From Deinococcus depolymerans (GTDB lineage: Bacteria; Deinococcota; Deinococci; Deinococcales; Deinococcaceae), in assembly GCF_039522025.1 (NCBI RefSeq), contig NZ_BAAADB010000014.1, positions 82,898 through 146,897 of the forward strand: DNA of 64,000 bases, in the 5' to 3' direction. The position numbers were made by a program, and so were the translations under genes. The notes under the pieces were generated by a model, which was not told the origin of the DNA, did not search any database, and was given only the letters and a program-made list of their open reading frames with translations. Of this stretch, positions 27,709-37,494 are shown piece after piece (position 1 is the stretch's first letter; each line of letters opens with the position of its first letter).

Positions 27709-28497
27709 TCAGCTGTCGGCCTTCATGGCCATGATGCTGGAGCCCGCGTCCACGTACACGGTCTGCCCGGTCATGCCGCTGCCCAGGTCGGAAAGCAGGA
27801 AGAGCGCGAGCTTGCCGACCTCGTCGGGCGTGGCGTTGCGGCCCAGCGGGGCGGCCTCGGCGGCCTTCTCGTACATGGTCCCGAAGCCGGGGATGGAGCG
27901 GGCCGCGATGGTCCGCATGGGGCCGGCGCTGATGGTGTTCACGCGCACGCCCGCCGCGCCCATCTCGCTGGCCAGGTAGCGGGTGGTGGCTTCCAGCGCG
28001 GCCTTGGCGACGCCCATCACGTTGTACTTGGGCACGACCTTCTGCGAGGCGTGGTAGGTGAGGCTGATCACGCTGCCGCCGGGTCGCAGCAGGCTCTCGG
28101 CGTGCCGGCAGGTGGAGACCAGCGTGTACGCACTGACGTTCAGGGCGGTGTTCCAGTCGGCCTCGGTGGTGTCCAGGAAGCGGCCGTCCATGGCGGCGCG
28201 CGGCGCGAACGCGATGGAATGCACGAGGTAGTCCAGCCCGCCGAACTCGTCCTTCACGCGGCCGAACAGGGCGCCCAGGTCGTCCTCGCTGGTCGCGTCG
28301 GCCTGCTGGGTCCAGACGTTCTCGCGTCCGGCGAGCAGTTTGTCCAGTTCGCCCTTCAGGCGCTCACCCTGGTACGAGAAGCCCACGCGGCACCCGGCCG
28401 CCAGAAGCTGCTCCGCGATGGCCCAGCCGAGGCTGCGTGCGTTCGCCACGCCCATCACCAGGGCCGTCTTGCCGCTCAAGTCAATGCTGACACTCAT
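27709..28497 (-). CDS. fabI: Enoyl-[acyl-carrier-protein] reductase (NADH)
   Basis: 262 aa, SDR fold. It starts with GKTALVMGVANARSLGWAIAEQL (the divergent glycine motif of FabI) and keeps the FabI active site Tyr-x6-Lys in YNVMGVAKAA; the substrate loop GPMRTIAARSIPGF is present. It catalyses the last reduction of each fatty-acid elongation cycle and is the triclosan target in the family. TAGAGT lies 7 nt before ATG 28497, so the transcript is probably leaderless. It is divergent from pgeF. Confidence 0.95.
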   Translation of the reverse strand: MSVSIDLSGKTALVMGVANARSLGWAIAEQLLAAGCRVGFSYQGERLKGELDKLLAGRENVWTQQADATSEDDLGALFGRVKDEFGGLDYLVHSIAFAPRAAMDGRFLDTTEADWNTALNVSAYTLVSTCRHAESLLRPGGSVISLTYHASQKVVPKYNVMGVAKAALEATTRYLASEMGAAGVRVNTISAGPMRTIAARSIPGFGTMYEKAAEAAPLGRNATPDEVGKLALFLLSDLGSGMTGQTVYVDAGSSIMAMKADS

Positions 28498-28585
28498 GGG
28501 GGGGACTCTAGCAACCCGCGCGGGCGCCTGCTGAAGCGGGTGCAAAACGCGGTCCGCTCCCGGCCGGCTGGCGGCGGGGGGGAAC

Positions 28586-28639
28586 GGCCCACACCGCTGC
28601 ATGAAGGCGGCATCCCCCGGTGTGGGCCTTGACGCGTCA
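28586..28639. repeat. Inverted repeat and palindrome in the fabI-pgeF divergent region
   Basis: GGCCCACACCG (28586-28596) and CGGTGTGGGCC (28618-28628) form a perfect 11-bp inverted repeat with a 21-nt spacer. Immediately after it lies the palindrome TGACGCGTCA (28630-28639), which includes TTGACG. In a divergent region these may be operators rather than terminators. Confidence 0.45.
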
Positions 28640-28653
28640 GAATCCGGTGAGAG

Positions 28654-29445
28654 ATGACCCTGCATACTGAACGCCTGATGCTGATCCGCGCGCCGCACCT
28701 CACTGCGCCGCACGCCTTCACGACGCGTGCCGGTGGCGTGTCCACCGGTCCCTACGGTGGGCTGAACCTCGACGACCGTGAAGACGACCCCGCGCACGTG
28801 CAGGAAAACCGCCAGAGGCTGTGCGCGGCGCTGGGCTTCACGCCCGCGCAGGTGGCCCGCCTGACCCAGGTGCACGGCACGGACGTGGTGCACGCCCGCG
28901 CGGGCGGCCACTGGACCGGGGACGCCCTCGTCACCGCCGACGCCGGGGTGCTGCTCGCCATCGGCACGGCCGACTGCTACCCGCTGCTGCTGCAGGACCC
29001 GCAGGCCGGCGTGATCGGCGCCGCGCACGCCGGCTGGAAGGGCACGCTGGGCCGCGTGGCCGCCCGCACCGTGCAGGCCATGACCGAACTGGGCGCCGAC
29101 CCGGCGCGGATCCGGGCCGCCGTCGGCCCCGGCATCCGCGCCGCCGCGTACCCGGTCGGCGAGGAGGTCGCGCTGGCCTTCGCGCAGGCGGGCCTGGGAG
29201 CGCACGTGGGTGCCGACGAGGACGAACTGCGCGGCGATCCCACCTGGCACCTGGATCTCGCCGGCGCCAACCGCGCGGTGCTGCGGGAAGCGGGCGTGCC
29301 GGACGCGCAGGTGTGGGTGAGTGGCCGCTGCTCGACGGAAGCGGACTTCTACTCGTACCGCCGCGACGCGGGCCGCACCGGGCGCATGTGGGCCGTGATC
29401 GGTCAGCAGGCCCTGGGCGACACGCCGGTGCGGGGTCAGGCGTGA
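28654..29445 (+). CDS. pgeF: Multicopper-type laccase-fold nucleoside phosphorylase/hydrolase (PgeF/YfiH)
   Basis: 263 aa. Zinc-site motifs of the family: LTQVHGTDVV (His), AIGTADCYPLLL (Cys) and IGAAHAGWKGTL (His). YfiH/YlmD proteins cleave purine nucleosides, and PgeF also corrects misincorporated L-Ser in peptidoglycan precursors in E. coli; which activity applies here is not known. ATG 28654 gives the full N-terminus; ATG 28678 (MLIRAPHL) is an alternative. The stop overlaps the next start (GTGA). Confidence 0.88.
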   Translation: MTLHTERLMLIRAPHLTAPHAFTTRAGGVSTGPYGGLNLDDREDDPAHVQENRQRLCAALGFTPAQVARLTQVHGTDVVHARAGGHWTGDALVTADAGVLLAIGTADCYPLLLQDPQAGVIGAAHAGWKGTLGRVAARTVQAMTELGADPARIRAAVGPGIRAAAYPVGEEVALAFAQAGLGAHVGADEDELRGDPTWHLDLAGANRAVLREAGVPDAQVWVSGRCSTEADFYSYRRDAGRTGRMWAVIGQQALGDTPVRGQA

Positions 29446-29948
29446 GCCTGCTGCGCCCCCGTGACGTGATCGATCACGTCACGCACCTCACGCCGGAATT
29501 CCTGGCGGACCGGGGCCTGCACGGCCTGCTGCTGGACCTCGACAACACCCTCGTCCCGTACGGCAGTTACGACGCGCGGGGCGTGGCCAGCACCCTGGCC
29601 TGGGTGCGCGACCTGAAACTGGCGGGGGTGGGCCTGTACCTGCTGAGCAACGCCACCGGGCGGCGCGCGGCGTTCTGGCTTGAGAAACTGGAATTCCAGG
29701 GCGTCGGACTGGCCGGCAAACCCAACCCCCGCGCCTTCCGCCGCGCCCTGAGTGAACTGGGCCTCCCGCCGCACCAGGTGGGCATGGTCGGGGATCAGCT
29801 GTTCACGGACGTGCTGGGCGGCAACCTGAGCGGCATGTACACCGTCCTGGTGCGCCCGCTGGCCACCAACGCCCTGCCGCACACCCGCGTGGCCCGCCGG
29901 CTGGAACGCGCGGTCCTGAAACGCTACGGGCATGACTGGAACCACTGA
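29442..29948 (+). CDS. YqeG-family HAD IIIA phosphatase
   Basis: 168 aa. The HAD nucleophile motif is LLLDLDNTLVPYG (DxDNT). Motif II Ser/Thr is LYLLSNATGRR, and motifs III-IV are AGKPNPRAF and VGMVGDQLFTDVLGG. The family resembles PGP phosphatases; the substrate is not established. GTG 29442 overlaps the pgeF stop, so the two are co-translated. A pilus ATPase follows 104 nt later with its own ribosome site. Confidence 0.88.
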   Translation: MSLLRPRDVIDHVTHLTPEFLADRGLHGLLLDLDNTLVPYGSYDARGVASTLAWVRDLKLAGVGLYLLSNATGRRAAFWLEKLEFQGVGLAGKPNPRAFRRALSELGLPPHQVGMVGDQLFTDVLGGNLSGMYTVLVRPLATNALPHTRVARRLERAVLKRYGHDWNH

Positions 29949-30052
29949 CATGACGGTACCCACGGACCCGCCCCGCCGACACGCGGCCCCCGCTTTTCCT
30001 CACCTTCCCTCACGCCGCGCGGCCCGACCGGGCCTGAACAAGGAGACACAAC

Positions 30053-32731
30053 ATGGCACTCTCAATCGGTGACCGGCGCCTGGGCGCCATCCTGCTCGAA
30101 CAGGGGTACGTGAACGACACGGACCTGCAAAAAGCCCTGGTCCGCCACGCCGAGGTCGGCGGGCGCCTCGCGGAGATCCTGATCGACTCCGGACTGGTCG
30201 GCGAGAAACGCATCGCGCGGGCCATCGAGGAGGCGCTCGGCATTCCGCTCGTGAACCTGCTGGTCGTCACGCCCGAACCGCAGGCGCTGGCGGCCGTGCG
30301 TCCCCAGACCGCGCTGAGCGTGCAGGCCTTCCCTTTCGCGGTGGACGGCAACACGCTGCGCGTGGCCATCGTGGATCCGCTGTCCAGCATGAGCATCGAG
30401 GCGCTCGAGGACGACAGCGGCCTGAACATCGAACCGTACCAGGCGCTGCGCGACCAGATCATGTGGGCGATCGCCACGAACTACCCGGACCTGAACCTGC
30501 AGGCCGAACTGCCCGCCGACGCCGAGGGCAACAGCGGCGGCGGCATGATGGGCCAGCGCCTGATCTCGCGCGGCCTGATCACCGACGCGCAGCTGCAGGT
30601 GGCGCTGGATTCGCAGCAGCAGACCGGTGAGCCGCTGGGCGCCACCCTGATCGCGCAGAAGGCGATCACCGAAGACCAGCTGTACGAGGTGCTGGCCGAG
30701 CAGGTGGGCGCGGTGTTCCTGCGCAACCCGCGCGACTTCCAGCCCAGCGAGGACGTGCTGGGCAGCATGCTGCGCGCCGACGCGCTGCGCCTGAACGCCG
30801 TGCCGGTCGACGAGACCGACAGCGGCGTGACCGTGGTCGCCAGCGACCCCCGCAAACGCGAGGACATCGAGGCGCTCGTGGGCCGCTCGGTGCAGCTGAT
30901 CCTCGCCAAGCCCCGCGACGTGGAACTGCTGATCGAGCGGTTCTACCCGCAGCGCGGGCGTCTGGGCGAGCAGATGGTGCAGCAGGGCACCCTGTCGCGC
31001 GCGCAGCTGCGCGAGGCGCTGCAGGTGCAGGCCCGCGAGGGCCGCGTCAAGCCGCTGGGTGAGGTGATCGTGGAACTCGGCTTCGCCGGGGCCGAGGAGA
31101 TCGACAACGCCCTGCAGAAACAAAATTCCGGCGGTGGTCGCCTGGAAGACACGCTGGTGCAGTCCGGGAAGCTCAGTCCGGAGATGCTGGCGCGCTCGCT
31201 GGCCGCGCAGCTCGGCTACGAGTTCCTGGATCCGGTCCAGAACCCGCCGGACAGCAAGGTGGCGCTGCTGATCCCGGAAAGCACCGCCCGCCGCTACGGG
31301 GTGGTCCCGGTGAGGTTGCAGGGCGAGGCGCTGGTCATCGCCATGAAGGACCCGCGCAACGTGTTCGCCCTCGACGACCTGAAGCTGATCACGGGCCGCG
31401 AGGTCATTCCGGCCGTCATGGCGGAAAAGGACATCGTCCGCCTGATCGAACGGTACTTCGGCAGCAAGGACATGGCGGACCTGAACCAGCGGCTGGTGCA
31501 GGAGAGCAAGCAGCGTGACAAGGACACCAAACGCCAGGAAGACACCGACGTCAGCGCCGGCCTGGACGACAACGCCGTGGTGCGCGTCGTGGACAACATC
31601 ATCCGCGAGGCGGCGCTGCAGGAAGCCAGCGATATCCACATCGAGCCGACCGAGACGGCCCTGAAGGTCCGCTACCGCGTGGACGGCATCCTGCGCGAGC
31701 AGAACGAGCTGCCCAAGGGCAGTTCGCAGAGCATCCTGGCGCGCATCAAGATCATGGGCCACCTCGACATCAGCGAGCGCCGCGTCCCGCAGGACGGCCG
31801 CATCCGCTTCAAGAAGGGCAGCATCGACCTCGACCTGCGACTGTCCACGTTGCCCACCGTGTACGGCGAGAAGGCCGTCATGCGTCTGCTGCAGAAGGCC
31901 AGCAACATCCCGGAAGTCGAGCAGCTGGGCTTCAGTGAACACAACTACCAGCGTTACCTGGACACCATCCACAAGCCCAACGGCATCTTCCTGGTGACCG
32001 GCCCGACGGGTTCGGGCAAATCCTTCACGTCCTTTTCCACCCTCAAGCGCATCGCGGTTCCCGAGAAGAACACCACCACCATCGAGGACCCGGTCGAGTA
32101 CGAGATTCCGGGCATCATCCAGTCGCAGGTGAACAACACGGCGGGCATGACCTTCGCCCGCGCGCTGCGAGCCTTCCTGCGACAGGACCCCGACATCATC
32201 TTCGTGGGCGAGATCCGCGACACCGAGACCGCCAAGATCGCCGTGGAAGCCGCCCTGACCGGTCACCTCGTGCTGGCCACGCTGCACACCAACGACGCGC
32301 CGGGCGCGATCGTGCGCCTCGAGGAGATGGGCGTCGAGCACTTCAACATCGGCGCGGCCGTGGTGGGCGTGGTCGCCCAGCGCCTCGTGCGCAAGGTCTG
32401 CCCGGACTGCAAGGCCCCCACCAACGCCGACCCGGACGTGCTGCGCCGCCTCGGCATCACCGAACGCGACCTGCGCGGCGCGCAGCTGATGCGCGGCGCC
32501 GGCTGCAACCGCTGCGGCGGCACCGGCTACAAGGGCCGCATGGGCATCCACGAGTTGATGGTCATCGACGAGCCGCTGCGGGTGGCCATCGGGTCCGGCA
32601 AGAACGCCACCGAGATCGCCGAGGTCGCCATGACCCAGAGCGGCATGAAGACGCTCCGCCAGGACGGCATCGAGAAGGCGCTGGCCGGCATCACCACCCT
32701 GGAGGAGGTGCTGGCCGTCACCAGCAAGTAA
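30053..32731 (+). CDS. pilF: Type IV pilus assembly ATPase, Thermus PilF type
   Basis: 892 aa, well above the ~570 aa of PilB. The N-terminal 450 residues hold three MshEN/GSPII repeats (starts near residues 5, 160 and 305, each beginning like LISRGLITDAQLQVAL or QGTLSRAQLREAL). In Thermus PilF these bind cyclic di-GMP. The ATPase core has ASDIHIEPTE, Walker A GPTGSGKSFTS (~residue 650), Walker B IIFVGEIRDTET and the zinc tetracysteine CPDCKAP/CNRCGGTGYKG. It drives pilus extension and, in Thermus, DNA uptake. AAGGAG precedes ATG 30053. pilT follows 49 nt later. Confidence 0.95.
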   Translation: MALSIGDRRLGAILLEQGYVNDTDLQKALVRHAEVGGRLAEILIDSGLVGEKRIARAIEEALGIPLVNLLVVTPEPQALAAVRPQTALSVQAFPFAVDGNTLRVAIVDPLSSMSIEALEDDSGLNIEPYQALRDQIMWAIATNYPDLNLQAELPADAEGNSGGGMMGQRLISRGLITDAQLQVALDSQQQTGEPLGATLIAQKAITEDQLYEVLAEQVGAVFLRNPRDFQPSEDVLGSMLRADALRLNAVPVDETDSGVTVVASDPRKREDIEALVGRSVQLILAKPRDVELLIERFYPQRGRLGEQMVQQGTLSRAQLREALQVQAREGRVKPLGEVIVELGFAGAEEIDNALQKQNSGGGRLEDTLVQSGKLSPEMLARSLAAQLGYEFLDPVQNPPDSKVALLIPESTARRYGVVPVRLQGEALVIAMKDPRNVFALDDLKLITGREVIPAVMAEKDIVRLIERYFGSKDMADLNQRLVQESKQRDKDTKRQEDTDVSAGLDDNAVVRVVDNIIREAALQEASDIHIEPTETALKVRYRVDGILREQNELPKGSSQSILARIKIMGHLDISERRVPQDGRIRFKKGSIDLDLRLSTLPTVYGEKAVMRLLQKASNIPEVEQLGFSEHNYQRYLDTIHKPNGIFLVTGPTGSGKSFTSFSTLKRIAVPEKNTTTIEDPVEYEIPGIIQSQVNNTAGMTFARALRAFLRQDPDIIFVGEIRDTETAKIAVEAALTGHLVLATLHTNDAPGAIVRLEEMGVEHFNIGAAVVGVVAQRLVRKVCPDCKAPTNADPDVLRRLGITERDLRGAQLMRGAGCNRCGGTGYKGRMGIHELMVIDEPLRVAIGSGKNATEIAEVAMTQSGMKTLRQDGIEKALAGITTLEEVLAVTSK

Positions 32732-32780
32732 GCCCCGGAAGCCACCCGCCCGCCCCCACGTTCCCCCCCGAGGTACCCCC

Positions 32781-34064
<1,284 letters not shown>

Positions 34065-34077
34065 GGGCAGACGCGGC

Positions 34078-34506
34078 TCAGGGGCGCGGGTGCCCGTCCC
34101 GCGCCAGCAGTTCGGAGAGGGCGTTCGCGTCCAGGCCCCCTTCGGGCAGCACCCGGCCGTTCTCGCGCAGCAGGTAGGCGGTCAGGTCCAGCACCTCCTG
34201 CGGGGTCAGGCTGCCCCGCAGTCCGTCCGGCATGGTGTCGCGGATCAGGTCGTGCAGGCCCAGGGGCGGCATGGACGCGAACGCCGCCTCGAAACTCTCG
34301 CCGCGCAGGCTGGGGCCGCTCAGGCCCTCGAGGCGGTCGCCGTGGCACATGGCGCAGGCCAGGACGTACAGCGTCTCGCCGCGCACCTGCTGCGCCTGGG
34401 CAGGCGTGGGGGGCGTGGCGGGCGCGCCGGTCGTCACGCCGGCCAGGGTCAGCAGGGACAGGGTCAGCAGGGCCAGCGGAAGGCGCGCGGTGGTGGGCAG
34501 GAACAC
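34078..34506 (-). CDS. Exported c-type cytochrome
   Basis: 142 aa. Signal peptide at residues 1-28 (LALLTLSLLTLAG), then a single heme site CAMCHG and a C-terminal Met region (PDGLRGSLTPQEVLDLTAYLL), the layout of small class I cytochromes. It would carry electrons in the cell envelope; its partner is not known. I chose GTG 34506 because TACAGT lies 7 nt upstream (leaderless); GTG 34515 is the alternative but overlaps the -10 box. Confidence 0.85.
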   Translation of the reverse strand: MFLPTTARLPLALLTLSLLTLAGVTTGAPATPPTPAQAQQVRGETLYVLACAMCHGDRLEGLSGPSLRGESFEAAFASMPPLGLHDLIRDTMPDGLRGSLTPQEVLDLTAYLLRENGRVLPEGGLDANALSELLARDGHPRP

Positions 34507-34587
34507 GTCCGGCACTGTACCGTGTCGCGGCAGGTGGCCCGCGCTCCGGCGTGCGGACTTGCACCGGGTCAAGACCGCGCGCCGCGG

Positions 34588-34609
34588 CCGGACGATGTAT
34601 ACAATCCGG
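34588..34609. promoter_or_regulatory. Imperfect palindrome upstream of the IclR gene
   Basis: CCGGA and TCCGG flank the 8-bp palindrome TGTATACA (34596-34603), an A+T-rich core in G+C-rich surroundings, 24-45 nt before the IclR start. It could be an autoregulatory site for the IclR protein; the two symmetry centres are offset by one base. Confidence 0.35.
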
Positions 34610-34632
34610 CCTTGTCCCTGTAGGCTGGACGT

Positions 34633-35367
<735 letters not shown>

Positions 35368-35409
35368 CCGCCCCTCACGCTCGGCCCCCCCACCCTCACA
35401 GCCGAATGC

Positions 35410-35453
35410 ATACGGACTCGGCTGCAGGGAGGAGCGGGACGGGTTCCGATCTG
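35410..35453. mobile_element. Degenerate MITE-like fragment
   Basis: TACGGACTCGG followed by GGGTTCCGATCTG resembles the two halves of the repeat family with the middle lost. It lies immediately left of full copy C. Confidence 0.5.
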
Positions 35454-35456
35454 TCA

Positions 35457-35589
35457 TACGGACTCCGATTGAATGGCTTACAAAGCCGTTCAATCCGAGC
35501 GGATGCGAGAAGGAGCAAAACGGGCTCCGGACGTGGAGTTAACAGATCGGTGGTGTTCCGATCTGTTAACGAAACAAACGGAGTCCGTA
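35457..35589. mobile_element. MITE-like repeat, copy C
   Basis: 133 bp, between IclR and the convergent dynamin-like gene. It has head hairpin GATTGAATGG/CCGTTCAATC and a perfect 13-bp tail stem (GTTAACAGATCGG with CCGATCTGTTAAC). It is flanked by an exact TCA duplication (35454-35456, 35590-35592). The right TCA is the stop codon of the dynamin-like gene on the minus strand. Confidence 0.88.
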
Positions 35590-37323
35590 TCAGTCGGCCG
35601 CTCCCCCAGCCGGCGGGGACGACGGGGGCGCCGCCAGCGCCTGCACCTCGGTACGGAGCGCCTCCAGTTCCAGTTGCAGGGCCGCCAGTTTCTGCCCGGC
35701 GTCGTTCAGCCGCGTCTGCTCCTGCGCCGTGAACTGCGTGAACGGCCGCACCGCGTCCCGCAGCCGGGTATCCGCCCGCTCCTGCTCACGGCCATACTCG
35801 CTGCGCACGATCCGCTCCAGGGCCTCGCGCAGCGCCGCGACCTTTTCCCGCAACTGCCGGTGCGCCTGCAGCCGCTTGTTCGGCAGCACGAACAGCCCCA
35901 GGCTGCCCAGCGTCAGGCCCGCCAGGATCCCACCCGTAAAATCCAGCGCGGACGCCCCGATCAGGGCCCCCAGCCCCGCCCCGATGCCCAGACCGCCCGC
36001 CAGGCCGCCCACGGCGCCCTTCATGGCGTCCTCCGCGTCCCGCGACAGCTGCCGCGCCAGTTCCGTCTGCGTCGTCGCCTCCAGATGCTGCTGCGCGCTG
36101 CCCGCAATGCCCTCCAGCAGCGCCGCCCGGTCGTAACTGAAACGCGTCCGGGCCACCGCCGACTCCGGCTGCCGCCGCGCCAGGAACACCTGCACGTCCT
36201 CCCAGAAGCCCAGGTTCACCTCCACGAACCGGTCAATCATCGTCCCGAACTGCCGGTCGATCGCGTCGGGCAACTCCGCCACCGCCTCCCGCCGGAACGC
36301 CTCCTCCAGCTCCCGGCCGTTCAGCAGACCCCGCAGGTTCCCGAACCGCAACTTCTCGTCGATGAACCGGTCGGCGCGCACCTCGAACTCGCTCAGCAGG
36401 CGGTTCACGCGGTTGAGCTGCCCGTCCAGCTCCCCCAGCGTGCTCTCCTGATGCGCCCGCTGCCGCTCCTCCAGTTCGCGCAGCACCCCCAGGTCCTCCG
36501 CGAGCGTCTGCCGGGCCGCCGCCCCCCGCGCCTCCTCGCCCGCCAGCAACTCCGCGACCGTTCCCAGCGGACTCAGCAGCTTCAGGCGCGTGCGTTCCAC
36601 CTCGGACAGCCGCACGCGCAGCACCTCCCGCAGCGCGTGAAAGCCCACGTCCCCGCCCCGCTGCTCGGCCCGCGCGCTGACCAGCAGCACCGGCGGCGTC
36701 AGGCCCAGCACGCCCCGCGCGCCCGCCTCCACGAACGCCCGCACCTGCGCCTTCTGCTCCGGCGTCTCCAGCAGGTCCGCCTTGTTCACCACCATGACCA
36801 CGCTGCGGCCCCAGCGCGCCGCCAGCGACAGGAACTGCCGCTCGGACTCCGTGAACGGCCGGTCCGCCGACGTCAGGAACAACACCAGATCCGCCCGCGG
36901 CAGGAACCCCTCGGTCAGCGCCTGATGCTGCCGGATGATCGCGTTCGTGCCCGGCGTGTCCACCAGCGCCACCCCCTCCAGCGACGGCAGCGGGTACGTC
37001 AGGCGACTCACGAAGGGATCGCGGGTGGCCTCCATCTGCCCCGCCACCTCCCCGTTCACCAGCACGTAAATCCGGTCCGTGGTGGGCGTCACGCCCTCCG
37101 GCAGCACCGACGCGCCCAGCAGCGCATTCACGAACGAACTCTTCCCGGCATTGAACTCCCCGACCACCACCAGCAGGAACGCCTCGTCCAGCGCCCGGCC
37201 CGCCACGCGCGCCGCCTCCACCGCCTCCGGCGGCGCCCCCTGCCCCACCAGCAGCCCCAGCACGTCACCCAGCAGCGCCCGCTCACGCCCCAGCAGCTCC
37301 TGCACCCGACTCGACACCAACAT
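35590..37323 (-). CDS. Bacterial dynamin-like GTPase
   Basis: 577 aa. GTPase motifs: P-loop GEFNAGKSSFVNALLG (~residue 55), switch Thr in GVTPTTDRIY, G3 VDTPGTNA, G4 VVNKADLL. A helical stalk with long coiled-coil stretches follows, and a strongly hydrophobic Gly-rich hairpin (GGLAGGLGIGAGLGALIG through GLTLGSLGLFVL, residues ~455-500) serves as the likely membrane paddle. Bacterial dynamin-like proteins remodel or protect membranes. TAGGCT sits 7 nt before ATG 37323, supporting that start over the in-frame ATG at 37347. The stop codon coincides with the target duplication of repeat copy C. Confidence 0.88.
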   Translation of the reverse strand: MLVSSRVQELLGRERALLGDVLGLLVGQGAPPEAVEAARVAGRALDEAFLLVVVGEFNAGKSSFVNALLGASVLPEGVTPTTDRIYVLVNGEVAGQMEATRDPFVSRLTYPLPSLEGVALVDTPGTNAIIRQHQALTEGFLPRADLVLFLTSADRPFTESERQFLSLAARWGRSVVMVVNKADLLETPEQKAQVRAFVEAGARGVLGLTPPVLLVSARAEQRGGDVGFHALREVLRVRLSEVERTRLKLLSPLGTVAELLAGEEARGAAARQTLAEDLGVLRELEERQRAHQESTLGELDGQLNRVNRLLSEFEVRADRFIDEKLRFGNLRGLLNGRELEEAFRREAVAELPDAIDRQFGTMIDRFVEVNLGFWEDVQVFLARRQPESAVARTRFSYDRAALLEGIAGSAQQHLEATTQTELARQLSRDAEDAMKGAVGGLAGGLGIGAGLGALIGASALDFTGGILAGLTLGSLGLFVLPNKRLQAHRQLREKVAALREALERIVRSEYGREQERADTRLRDAVRPFTQFTAQEQTRLNDAGQKLAALQLELEALRTEVQALAAPPSSPPAGGAAD

Positions 37324-37494
37324 GCCAGACAGCCTACCCGGCCCCACCTGACCACACCTTCAGCAAACCCCCACCACCCACTGCCCCCGAACAGGGGCAA
37401 CCCACCCGAACAGGTGCACCACAACGGGCGGAAAACCCCGTCAGTGTGCGAATTTGTGCATCCCCTGTAAGGCTTCAGGTGGCACGCTGAAGGC

